A stretch of 35,178 nucleotides of DNA from a virus. Location: the IMG/VR virus record IMGVR_UViG_3300029268_000067, positions 1 to 35,178 of that record; one strand, given 5' to 3'. The notes beneath the pieces were generated by a model. It worked only from the letters and a program-made list of their open reading frames with translations. It was not told where the DNA came from and ran no database searches. A program made the position numbers and the translations under genes. Shown piece after piece: positions 15,440-25,400 of this stretch; within the stretch, counting starts at the first letter, position 1; every line of letters starts with the position of its first letter.

Positions 15440-18421
15440 ATGTCCCTTCTCAACGTAAATGTTCCAAATCTTCTAAACGGTGTCAGCCAACAAGCAGACT
15501 CTTTGAGGTTTGCTACTCAAGGTGGAGAGCAGATTAACGGAATGAGTTCGATTGTCAGTGGTTTGACTAAACGTAATGGGGCTGAATTTGTGTGCCAACT
15601 TTCTAGAAACAGTTTACGAAATCGAAACCCCTACGTTCACTTTATTAACAGAGACGAAAACGAAAAATACGTAGTTTTGTTCTACGGTGGACTTGAAAAA
15701 CCTGTAACTTATATCCAAGACTACGGTTTTATTCGTATTTTTGATTTACAAACAGGAAACGAGAAAAAAGTATACGGGCGTTTTGAGGATGGATCACTTA
15801 TTGCATCCAATACCCCAATATTGACTTACGGAACAAGTGCTGGAGCACCAGAACCCATTACTGGTGGAGATCAAGAAACAATAGGTTATTACGATGAGTC
15901 CTCATTTTACATCGGTGAAAACCCTAAAAAAAACCTTAAAGCATTTACTGTAGCTGACAGCACGTTTGTTTTAAATACCAGCAAAACTGTTAGAACAACC
16001 CCCGCAACCCGCCCAGCAACGCTTACTAACAAAACTGTCAATAGGTCTGGAACAACAGCAACCGTAAATTTAGGGGCTGGAGTTTCTAACTCTGTTGTAG
16101 AAATAGGTGAAGTAATTCAGGTTCTAGGGACTACAACCCTTGCTGGTAGTGTAACCGTTACTGGAAAACCTAATGGAACGAGCTTTACGTTTGATACTGT
16201 AGATGCTGGGCCAGTTACTTACACTAATAGTATTTCTTTTGAAAAAGGGGAACGTCTTGTTCCCTTTGATATGCCTCACACTTTGATTAGACAAGCTGAC
16301 GGGTCTTTTCTTCTGGAGAGAAATTACTGGAACGCTAGAGGAGTTGGAACTAGATCGTCTAACCCAAACCCTTCATTTGTGGGTAAGACTCTTAACGACA
16401 TATTCATGTATCGTTCCCGTTTGGGTTTCCTTTCAGATGAAAATGTTATTTTGTCGGAAAACTCCCAATTTTACAATTTTTACAGGACAGAGTTAAGCAC
16501 TTTGCTGGACTCTGATCCTATTGATGTCTCTACCAGCCACAGTAAAATAACTATTCTTCATAATGCGGTTCCGTTCTCAGAACGTCTTGTTTTGTTCTCA
16601 GATGAAGCCCAGTTTTACATGACCGCTGTTGATATTCTCACACCTAAAACAGCTTCTATTCAACAAACCACTGAATTTTCAGTTGATAAAAACGCTAAAC
16701 CTATTGTTGTTGGTAAAAACATCTTTTTTCCATTTAACAGGGGAAACTTTTCAGGGGTTATGGAATACTTCATTACCCAAGATACTTTAGAGTTTAACGG
16801 TATAGATGTTACGTCTCCGATCCCAGCTTACATTAAAAATAAAATTACTAAAATTGTTTCGTCTAACAACGAACAAATAGTTGCTTTGATTACAGAAGAT
16901 TCTGAAAACACAATTTACGTTTACAAATATTTTACTACAGATGATCAGAAACTTCAAGCATCTTGGTCTAAATGGGAATTAGGATCTGTTAATGATAAAA
17001 TTTTGGGAATGGAATTTATAGATAATTATCTTTATTTAGTTGTCGATAAAACAAGTAATGAGGCGTTAGACATTAATCAAAACCAAGATATAGTTTTTCA
17101 AGAACAATCTACAAATTTACTAAAAATCAATGTTCAAGATTTTTATTCAGATTCTAGTTCTGATTTTTTCGTTAAATTAGATAAAAAAATAGATGAATCT
17201 CAGTTGCTAAACGCTTCTTACAATTCCTCTACAGACATCACAACCTTTACGCTTCCTTACTTGGAAGGAGGAACTTCTTTAGTAGTTGCTGAACGTGCTG
17301 AAACAGACAGAATCAGTTACGTATTTGATGCGTCACCACAAAACGATTCAGTTATTATTCCCTCTGGATGGGACGATTTTGGGGGAGATTACACCCTTTT
17401 ATCAAGGGGAACAGCTACCGTTCTTGAATCAGTGTTTTTTACGAGCAATCCTTTATCCCTAACTGGAAAAGGTTCTAAAAATCTGTATTCTAGTGGGACT
17501 AGTTTTGCTTCCGCAAAAGAAAATGGAATTGTTTGCTACATAGCTTCTTTTACCGGAAGGGAATCAACTAACCCAATTCCAGAAACAACTGTTCATTGGG
17601 TAGTAAGTCAATATAAAGACAGTGATTTAATTCAATTTTACATTTCCAAACCGTATCCTGATTTTTCAGCTAGTTTATGGAACGATACTGATGACCCACT
17701 ATTTAGCTCATCTTCTACCTCTCTACCTCAAAGCCTTCCAACATATCCTTGGGAAGTTACTGAGTGGTATTCCAATATTATCAATAACTCTATACTAGAT
17801 TACCCGTTTCTTAATTTAGTTAGTGGAGATGCTTATTTGACTGATCCAGTTAATAAAAAACTACACCCCCGTAGGAACCCTCAAACTACCGTTTCTCTCC
17901 CAGATACTACAGTTGGTAAACTGTTTCCTGTTGAATCGGTGTCTTCAATAGCGATAAACAACCCGTATTGGAATAAAGATTTCGACTACACACAAATTCA
18001 AGTAAAAGGAAACCAGCTAAACAAACCACTTTGGTTTGGTGTCCCTTACGAATTTAAATATCAGTTTTCTAATCCATTCCTTCGTTTAGGGGGAGGAGGA
18101 GGTCAGAAAACAGCCGTTTCGGACGGGCGTTTTCAAGTTAAAAACGGAAACCTGACTTTTAATGATACAGTAGCTTTCGATGTCGAAGTTACTGCTCCAT
18201 TCCGTAACAAAAATGTTTACAAGTTCTCCAATTACACCCTTGGTCGTGGGGATTCAATTATTGATACCCTACCCATCAAAAGCGGAACCTTTCGTTTCCC
18301 CGTGTTAAGTCGGAACGACAAGGAACTAAAAGTTGAAATCGTAAACTCTACTCCATTCCCCTCATCCTTTATTTCAATAGATTGGGAAGCATTTTATTCT
18401 TCACGAGCCAGACGAGTTTAA
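15440..18421 (+). CDS. 12: tail tubular protein B (nozzle)
   Basis: 993 aa (T7 gp12 794). Forms the hexameric nozzle of the short tail. The N-terminus is diagnostic: VNVPNLLNGVSQQADSLRFATQGGEQINGMSSIVSGLTKRNG. FMYRSRLGFLSDENVILSENSQFYNFYRTE (near residue 320) is the conserved beta-propeller block. The extra length, about 200 residues beyond T7, seems to lie in inserted loops (around residues 185-275 and 600-800), the second encoded by noticeably A/T-rich DNA. Such loop insertions on nozzle proteins often contact fibres or host surface. The stop overlaps the next start (TAATG). Confidence 0.94.
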   Translation: MSLLNVNVPNLLNGVSQQADSLRFATQGGEQINGMSSIVSGLTKRNGAEFVCQLSRNSLRNRNPYVHFINRDENEKYVVLFYGGLEKPVTYIQDYGFIRIFDLQTGNEKKVYGRFEDGSLIASNTPILTYGTSAGAPEPITGGDQETIGYYDESSFYIGENPKKNLKAFTVADSTFVLNTSKTVRTTPATRPATLTNKTVNRSGTTATVNLGAGVSNSVVEIGEVIQVLGTTTLAGSVTVTGKPNGTSFTFDTVDAGPVTYTNSISFEKGERLVPFDMPHTLIRQADGSFLLERNYWNARGVGTRSSNPNPSFVGKTLNDIFMYRSRLGFLSDENVILSENSQFYNFYRTELSTLLDSDPIDVSTSHSKITILHNAVPFSERLVLFSDEAQFYMTAVDILTPKTASIQQTTEFSVDKNAKPIVVGKNIFFPFNRGNFSGVMEYFITQDTLEFNGIDVTSPIPAYIKNKITKIVSSNNEQIVALITEDSENTIYVYKYFTTDDQKLQASWSKWELGSVNDKILGMEFIDNYLYLVVDKTSNEALDINQNQDIVFQEQSTNLLKINVQDFYSDSSSDFFVKLDKKIDESQLLNASYNSSTDITTFTLPYLEGGTSLVVAERAETDRISYVFDASPQNDSVIIPSGWDDFGGDYTLLSRGTATVLESVFFTSNPLSLTGKGSKNLYSSGTSFASAKENGIVCYIASFTGRESTNPIPETTVHWVVSQYKDSDLIQFYISKPYPDFSASLWNDTDDPLFSSSSTSLPQSLPTYPWEVTEWYSNIINNSILDYPFLNLVSGDAYLTDPVNKKLHPRRNPQTTVSLPDTTVGKLFPVESVSSIAINNPYWNKDFDYTQIQVKGNQLNKPLWFGVPYEFKYQFSNPFLRLGGGGGQKTAVSDGRFQVKNGNLTFNDTVAFDVEVTAPFRNKNVYKFSNYTLGRGDSIIDTLPIKSGTFRFPVLSRNDKELKVEIVNSTPFPSSFISIDWEAFYSSRARRV

Positions 18422-18906
18422 TGAAACTGAGCTACAATACCTGTAAAATCCGTAAAGCCACCCTTGAAGACACCGATTACCTCGGCCCTAAGCTCCGTCC
18501 TGAAGACCTCCTTGAAATTGAGAGTTTTCGTCCTAACAGTGACCCAGCAGAAGCCCTAGTAGCGGGTGTTGAGGCTTGCGGGGAACAGTGTTGGACAGTT
18601 ACGTGTCTAAAAAACAAGCCTATCCTCATGTTCGGGGTAGCTCCGGTTATCCCAGAACAGTTTGGAAGTATCTGGCTCCTTGGAACCCCACGAATCAAAG
18701 AAATCCAATGGGAGTTTCTGCGTAATTGTCGAACAATCCTTGATGAACTCCACAAAGGCTTCCCAATTCTCGGTAATTACGTATCCCTAAACAACCGTGT
18801 TCACGTTAAATGGTTGAAATTTATGGAATTTAAGTTTATCAATAGGCTGGACAACTTTGGAAGTTTAGGGTTGTCTTTTTACGAATTTATCCATATTAAA
18901 AACTAA
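18421..18906 (+). CDS. 13: T7 gp13-like protein
   Basis: 161 aa (T7 gp13 138). Required for virion assembly in T7, and resembling a degenerate acetyltransferase fold. Matches include TCKIRKATLEDTDYL at the N-terminus, GEQCWTVT in the middle (T7 GDQCWFVT), and the C-terminal LGNYVSLNNRVHVKWLKFM (T7 WNYVWVGNTSHIRFLK). The open frame extends to 18382, but the ATG at 18421 overlapping the gp12 stop matches the conserved N-terminus, so it is chosen. gp14 follows 6 bp downstream. Confidence 0.87.
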   Translation: MKLSYNTCKIRKATLEDTDYLGPKLRPEDLLEIESFRPNSDPAEALVAGVEACGEQCWTVTCLKNKPILMFGVAPVIPEQFGSIWLLGTPRIKEIQWEFLRNCRTILDELHKGFPILGNYVSLNNRVHVKWLKFMEFKFINRLDNFGSLGLSFYEFIHIKN

Positions 18907-18912
18907 CTAAGT

Positions 18913-19683
18913 ATGTGTGAACCTACAACTATTGCTATTACGTCCGCAGTTTTGACTGTAGCCGCTACAGCCGCTAGTTCGTATATGCAGTATCAGGCTC
19001 AAAACCAAGCTGCCTCTGCTGCCCAACAACAGGCTAACTACATGACTCAGTTGGAAATCCAGCGTATGAACGCTGAAACTCTCCAAATGCAGGTGGTTTA
19101 CAACCAACAGGAAGAAGCTCAACTTCTTGCTATGCGTAATTTGTCGGAGGATTCTATGAGAGCTTTGACGCTTTCTGATAAGCAGTTTGAAAGACAGCTA
19201 GACGCTATGGATGTCGAATACAACAAAGTTGCTCGCCAAACCAAGGAAGGAGCCGCTTCAGCCCTTGTTCGTGCGTCTGAATCAGGTGTAGGTGGCCTTT
19301 CCGTTGGGGCTTTGTTGGCTGATTACACTACCCAAGAATATGATGCTCGTCTCACACTGGATAAACAATCCGGTTATCTTCTTGAGGACTTCACTTTCCG
19401 TAACCAAGACATTAAGACCACTCTTGACCGTGCTAAAGAGAGCTACACAATCCAGAGCCGTAACGATATGGGAGCACTTGCGCGGGGTCTTTACTCTACT
19501 GAGCTACAATCTTCTTTTAACCTCGCTCAAATCAACGATCCTTCCCGTATGCCTACTGGTGGAAGTCTTCTTGCTGCGGGACTACAAACAGCTGGTGGGG
19601 TTTCTGAAGGGCTTAACACACTTACTTACGCTGGTGTATTTAAACCCAGTAGTCCTAGAGTTCCAACCGGAACCCTTGCATAA
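18913..19683 (+). CDS. 14: internal virion core protein (gp14-like)
   Basis: 256 aa (T7 196). Ejected first into the host outer membrane to begin the DNA channel in T7. It begins MCEPTTIAITSAVLTVAATAASSY, an MC-start followed by a small-residue hydrophobic helix, as in T7 gp14 (MCW...). Long Gln/Ala-rich helices follow (QYQAQNQAASAAQQQANYM) through about residue 200. DNA-channel function is known for the family and inferred here. Leader CTAACTAAGT, without SD, resembles those before genes 12 and 6.7. Confidence 0.88.
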   Translation: MCEPTTIAITSAVLTVAATAASSYMQYQAQNQAASAAQQQANYMTQLEIQRMNAETLQMQVVYNQQEEAQLLAMRNLSEDSMRALTLSDKQFERQLDAMDVEYNKVARQTKEGAASALVRASESGVGGLSVGALLADYTTQEYDARLTLDKQSGYLLEDFTFRNQDIKTTLDRAKESYTIQSRNDMGALARGLYSTELQSSFNLAQINDPSRMPTGGSLLAAGLQTAGGVSEGLNTLTYAGVFKPSSPRVPTGTLA

Positions 19684-19689
19684 CAAATT

Positions 19690-22473
19690 ATGGCTATTCA
19701 AAATCAAATCACACCACGTAAGGAAGTAGGTCGGGCTGTAGATTATCTATCACCATCCACCCAAATTCAAGTTGGTGGAGGGCCGCAATCCTTTTCTGTT
19801 AGTGCTTCTAAGTCTGTAACCATGCCTACCCCGTATGTAGGAAGGGCTGCTAAAAATACAGAACTTATTGAGCTTGCTGAATCCCTTGGGATGTTCAACA
19901 AACAGATCAATGCACTTTCCTATGTAGTAACTAACAAGGCTGAAGAACAAGCCGAACAACAGGGTAAAGAAGATGCCGTAGCTAACACTGAATTGGCTCG
20001 TGAAATATTCAAACGAAACATGGATCAAGCCACAAAAGATGGTCTTTTTCCTAAAAATGCTCACCCCGCATACCGACTTGCTTACACTGAGACAGCAGCT
20101 AAAGCTATTGTAGCCGAAGATTTACCAGCATACTTGGAAGAAAATTTAAACTACTTGGCTAGTGCTGCCAACATGGAACCTGTCGGCCCTACAGTTAGAA
20201 ATGCTGTAAATAAACGTATGGCTGAGATGTTCACTGACCCTTCCGCACGTAGGGCTGCTATGGAGTCTGCTATACCTTACGGTATTAGGTTTGAGGAGCA
20301 AATGCGTAACAAACGAGAAACTAATTTTATTCAAAAAAGCCAAGAAGTATATTCCCAAAACGTAATGGGACTAACTGCTAATTTGGCGTTGAACAATGAT
20401 GAGGACGATCAAACACAGCAAATGGTAAGTCTCGATCAACTAACTCAGTTGCAACGCAATTACGATCAACGTATGGCACATCCCGATTTCCAGAAAACAG
20501 GGTCTAGGGATTTTGCTAATGAAGTATCTGCTGGTGTTATTTCTCAAGTTAGAGACGGGAAAGTAAACCCCACAGATGGTATTGATACTATTAACAAAAT
20601 TAGAGATTCCATCAAAAGCGGAACTGGGCCGATTGCTGGTATAAGCGAAGTTGCCGATGTGTTTAACAACGCTCAAGCTACTTTGATGGGTTTGGCTTCA
20701 AGTCAATCTTCTGCCTTGTTAAGTCTGGAAAAAGCTAAACAAGAAGACCTTTCTACACAGGTAAGAGACTACGTTCAAACATCTTTACAGGAAGGTAATG
20801 TATTAGACGTAGCTACAGACTCAAAATTTTTTACAACTGTTTCTCAAATGTATGATGCTCTAGGTATGCCTTTTAATCGTGATGAAGCTCGTGCTTTGCG
20901 AACAGAAGCTATGGACGAATTAGCTAACTACAACAAACAAGAGCTTGAGTTAGGGGAAGAAATGAACAGGTTAATCGTTACTGACCCAAAACAAGCCCTG
21001 GCTTATATTAATGCCATGCCTTCACTTCCAAAAGCCACTAGAGACAGCTACAAAGAACAAGCTACTCAACGCATCAATGTTGTTGGTGATTTAGATAAAA
21101 TTGGTGGATTTAACTCTAAAAAAGGGGATTTGGATAAACTGGCTAAAGATTTGATGGGTATTCCTGATGGTATGAGTATTACTCTACTTTCGTCGGAAGA
21201 CATGAAAAGTCTAATGGAAGACGATAATGAAGTATCTCCCGAAACTCTTATTCAAGTTCAAGAACTCATGGCTTATGGGGAAAACGAGTTTCGTCAGTTG
21301 GCTACCGATAAACTATTAGACGAACTACGGATCGACCCAACGCTAAAAGACCCTGAACGTGAAAATGAATACACCACCACCGTTACTAAAGTTATTAATG
21401 ACGCTAAAGTAGAGACTTCTAAGCGTATGAACGAGAGAAAAAACGCTATTAAAACTAAAGTTGAGCAAGAAGAAAAAGCCAAGACTGATCAATTTGGGAA
21501 AGGTGGGAGAGTTGTTAGTAAGGCTGATCAAATTTTTAAGTCTTTCAATGAAGGTCAAATCAATTCTGCTGATTTTCAGCTTGGAGTTCACAATTTAAAA
21601 CAGGACGTTAAAACCCTAGCTAGGGATGTTATAGCTGCACCGGAAAACGAAAAAGGCCCGTTGACTGAAGCGTTTTTCAATCTACTGACAAAAACAGGTA
21701 TTGGAATTGATGCCGTTCTGACTGGTGAAAAGATGGGTGTTAAAATCCCAACAGAACGCATTGATTGGTTTCGTCAACCCCTGTATGAAAGCAGGGAAGA
21801 ATTTGAAGACATAAGACAGGAACAGAAAAATTCCATTATGCAGGGAGGTAGCGGAGGTAGTCTTGTGGACTTTGTTATCCGTGAGGAAGCTGGGCCAGAC
21901 GGAAAATCGTTTTATTCAACCCCCACACCTGACCACAAACAAAATAGTATTGGTTACGGAACCGAAGCTAGGGGGCCAAATGACCGAGTAACCCCAGTGG
22001 AAGCCAGACGTAGGCTTGAAGAAGCTTTAGGAATAAGAGCAATAGCGATTGATTCAGCCCTAGACAAAGTTGGACTTATTTTAAGTGAAAACGAACGTAA
22101 CGCTTTGATTTCTTTCCACTTTAACACTGGTAAGGGTGAGCAAGTTATCCTTAACTCTGGTGGGGACAAAGCACTTATCAGAAGCGCACTATCACCAATT
22201 AACTCTAGCGGAACAAATAAAGGTCAATATGTCCACGTAACACGAACTCCCGATGGAAGACTCCTTTCAGTTCCTAAAGTCCTGTCGGGTTTGGTTGATC
22301 GTCGTCAAAGAGAACTTGACTTGTTTGACGGTAAATCCTATCAAGCACCCGCAACTAAAACAAAATACATTCAATTACTTGAGCAGCTAGGAATCGAACC
22401 TAATTCAGAAAAAGAAAAACTCTTTGTTAAAACTCAAGTAAAATTGATTGATAAACTTAACTTTAAGCCTTAA
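19690..22473 (+). CDS. 15: internal virion protein (gp15-like) with C-terminal GH24-type lysozyme domain
   Basis: 927 aa (T7 gp15 747). Residues 1 to about 715 are mainly alpha-helical and match the place and style of the ejected core protein gp15. From about 725 to 895 a phage-lysozyme pattern appears: VDFVIREEAG (E732/E733), D748, NSIGYGTE (753-759), LSENERNALISFHFNTGKG, and GLVDRRQRELDLF. This is the GH24 muramidase layout. The usual Glu-8-Asp/Cys-5-Thr triad is altered: the Asp lies 14 residues after E733, and Ser753 replaces Thr. In T7 the wall-degrading domain is the transglycosylase at the N-terminus of gp16, so the activity has changed both protein and family. It should open peptidoglycan locally during ejection. 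Confidence 0.82.
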   Translation: MAIQNQITPRKEVGRAVDYLSPSTQIQVGGGPQSFSVSASKSVTMPTPYVGRAAKNTELIELAESLGMFNKQINALSYVVTNKAEEQAEQQGKEDAVANTELAREIFKRNMDQATKDGLFPKNAHPAYRLAYTETAAKAIVAEDLPAYLEENLNYLASAANMEPVGPTVRNAVNKRMAEMFTDPSARRAAMESAIPYGIRFEEQMRNKRETNFIQKSQEVYSQNVMGLTANLALNNDEDDQTQQMVSLDQLTQLQRNYDQRMAHPDFQKTGSRDFANEVSAGVISQVRDGKVNPTDGIDTINKIRDSIKSGTGPIAGISEVADVFNNAQATLMGLASSQSSALLSLEKAKQEDLSTQVRDYVQTSLQEGNVLDVATDSKFFTTVSQMYDALGMPFNRDEARALRTEAMDELANYNKQELELGEEMNRLIVTDPKQALAYINAMPSLPKATRDSYKEQATQRINVVGDLDKIGGFNSKKGDLDKLAKDLMGIPDGMSITLLSSEDMKSLMEDDNEVSPETLIQVQELMAYGENEFRQLATDKLLDELRIDPTLKDPERENEYTTTVTKVINDAKVETSKRMNERKNAIKTKVEQEEKAKTDQFGKGGRVVSKADQIFKSFNEGQINSADFQLGVHNLKQDVKTLARDVIAAPENEKGPLTEAFFNLLTKTGIGIDAVLTGEKMGVKIPTERIDWFRQPLYESREEFEDIRQEQKNSIMQGGSGGSLVDFVIREEAGPDGKSFYSTPTPDHKQNSIGYGTEARGPNDRVTPVEARRRLEEALGIRAIAIDSALDKVGLILSENERNALISFHFNTGKGEQVILNSGGDKALIRSALSPINSSGTNKGQYVHVTRTPDGRLLSVPKVLSGLVDRRQRELDLFDGKSYQAPATKTKYIQLLEQLGIEPNSEKEKLFVKTQVKLIDKLNFKP

Positions 22474-25400
22474 TGAATCCTACTCCTACCATTCTTGATA
22501 ACGCTGAAAGTCTTGATGACATCCTAAATAACGACATTGCTGCGACTACCGCTACTAAAGAGATGCTTGATGCTGCTTTGGCGGCAGAAGAAGGTAGGGA
22601 ATACGTCCCACCAAATCCCCAGCCCACCCCAACCCCCACCCCAACCCCAACTCCCGAACCCACCCCTGCTGAATTCGCAACGGCAGCACAGGCTTACGAG
22701 GAAATAAACACGGATTTGGGAATTTCTGTTGGGGGTGAACAACCCGCACCTAGTGATAAATCAGCTTTGGAAGAAACTAAGGACTCGGCTATGGCTTTTG
22801 CAGCAAACGCCGCTAACACAGTTGCCCCAACTACGGCTGCTATGGCTGCTTTCCCTTATGGTATGACTGGTGGTGCTGCTATTGGTGGCCCTGCTGCTCC
22901 GGTTACAGGTATTATTGGTGGTTTAGGTGCTGCTGGTCTTGCTTATTGGGCTACTTCTGCGGCTCAAGAAGCGGCTCTTGAGACTGTTGCTCCAGAATCT
23001 TACGCTAATTTCAAACAATACCTAGAAACGGCTAAAGAAGAATACCCTGTATCGTCTTTTCTTGGAGAAACGATGGGTGGTCAACGTGGGGTGATGAAAA
23101 TGAGCATTTCGGGTGTCAAAGAAGCTATGTCTTTTGGCCGTCAGTTGATGGGACGGGGATTCAGTCGGGAAGAATTACTCACAAAATCTAACCAGTATCG
23201 AATGGACAACTTCATCAATGTTGTCTTTGGTGCGGGAACTGAAATGGCTGCTGAAGCTGCCCGTCAATTCACAGAAGAAGGTAAGATTGACCTCCCACTT
23301 CTCGGCATGGCTACGGTTGTGGGGGCAACAATGAACAAACCTACCGCTTTGGGTAGTAAATTGACCAATGCTTTGCCGTTTAAGCCTGATTTCAGTAAAG
23401 GTGTTGACCCCACTATTAACAAAACGGACGAAGAACTTGCTCAAGAAGTTCTTGATAAAATGGCCGGTAAAGAGCAGCCACCACCACCTGAAGCTGAAGC
23501 CCCTCCGGTAAGGCAATCTCAAATAGATCACCCTAAAACACAGGTTGAACGTCTCCACGAGGCTTCAGATATGTCTGTTGACGGTCTTAAAACTGGTGGA
23601 TTTGCTGCTAAAACAGATAAATACGGTATTTCTGAGTGGACAAAAACCGAAACTTATTCTGATGGGGAAACAGCTTCTACACGGAAATTTTCGCATCCTA
23701 ACTTCCCCGACAAAGTTTTTAAGTCCAAAAACAGTCTGATTAAAGCCCTTAAAATTAGGAAAGAAGCCAAGAAAAACAACACTTGGGATGCTCCGATTGA
23801 GGCTACTCCGGTTTCTGTAGAAGTTACCCCCAGACCTCTTACCAAAGAACAAGAGAAACAGGCTGCTATTGCTGCTGGACAACTGAGCGATTTTGCTAAA
23901 CACTTGGCAAACAACATTGCAAACCCACTAGAGGCTACTGTTCCCCCCAGAACCCTTAATGGGGAGGTTCTGAACTCGGTAATCACACGCGAACCTGAAG
24001 AAGCCATTATCGCTTTGGCTCAAACCCTTAAAACGGAGCTTCACAAAGCCAAAGGCAACCCGCTTACCCTTCAACAACGGTTGGCTGATGCTAAAGAGTG
24101 GCTGGAAAGTAACGGATTTGGTGATCGGGTTAACATGATGCAGAAAAACGTCAAAGCCCAAGAAGAACTGCAATATCAAATCCTTGCTGCCCGTGCTGTT
24201 ACCGAAAGAGCTACACAATATCTCCAACAAACCCTTAACAAGTGGAGAGTAACCAAAGACCCTCGTGACTTGGCTGAAGCTGTTGTAGCTATGCAGGACG
24301 TTAAGAAAGTTCTCATGCCCTTGGAAGCAGCTAGAACTAACTGGGGAAGAATGGGACACGCTTTTAGAACTATGGGGCCAGAAGTCCGTAGCCTATCTAC
24401 AGTTGATTTCATGCTCAAAAGCTCTGGTATTGAGGTTGGAACGCTTGATGAACAGACTGCAACAAACCTTGCTGAAAACATGGCAAGAGCTTTGGACTCA
24501 GGGGATTATGGAAACATCAAGAGAGCTTTGAATTACTCACTAGAAGAAAAGATTCTTGGAGCAATTAACGAAACGATGTCGGGTTCTGTTATGAGTTCCA
24601 CTTTTACAACTGCCGTAACTGCTGTTGGTGGTCTTGGTGAAGCACTTGTTTTTGCCCCAGTTAACGGAACTGTGGGAGGTTTGGTAAGACTTGCTGCTAC
24701 TATGGCAGAAAAAGGTAAAAGCGAGGAAACAAAACGAGCCGCTATTGAGCTAAAAAACATCTTAAAATATCATTTTATGGTGTTTGAACGCTTTAAAACA
24801 AACCTAAGAGTCGGCTGGGAAGCGTTTAAGAATGCTGAACCTCAGTTTGGAGCAAAAACATCACAGCTAATGGATGTCAAAATGGGGGCAACTCCGGCAC
24901 AACGAGGGCAACGTGTTTCAGACGAAACAAAAGGTTTTAGTGCTGCGGCTGCTAGATTGTTTTACAAAGGTTTTGAAAAAAGTGGCAATATTGGTTTTGT
25001 TAATCGGGCAACAAGTCGGATAACTTCCGAAAGTTTGGGTATTGATCCAAACAAGCATCCTATGGCTGCTGTGCTTATGGATATTTATGCTGAGATTATC
25101 AGTTTTGTCCACAGACCAATGTTGATGGCAGATGAGATGATTAAAAGCAGCAACGCTTATGCTCACGCAAAAATCAAAGCCCTTACTGAAGGTGAGATGA
25201 AAGGATTGAAGGGGCCAGAGCTTAAAAAGTATGTGCAAGAAACGATGGATACCCTGTTTGACATGAACAATAAGCTCTATACGAAACAGCGTGTCATTGA
25301 TGAAGTTAAAGCGGAACTTCTTAAAGAAGGTTTGAAAACAGATGACCCTGCTTTTTATGCTGAAATGGTTAAGCGTAGTGAAGCTCGTTATAGTTCCGAT

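Noticed and set aside
22617-22668. C-rich repeat considered as a CRISPR or iteron array
   Set aside because: No spacers; units are in frame and encode Pro-Thr in the gp16-like protein.
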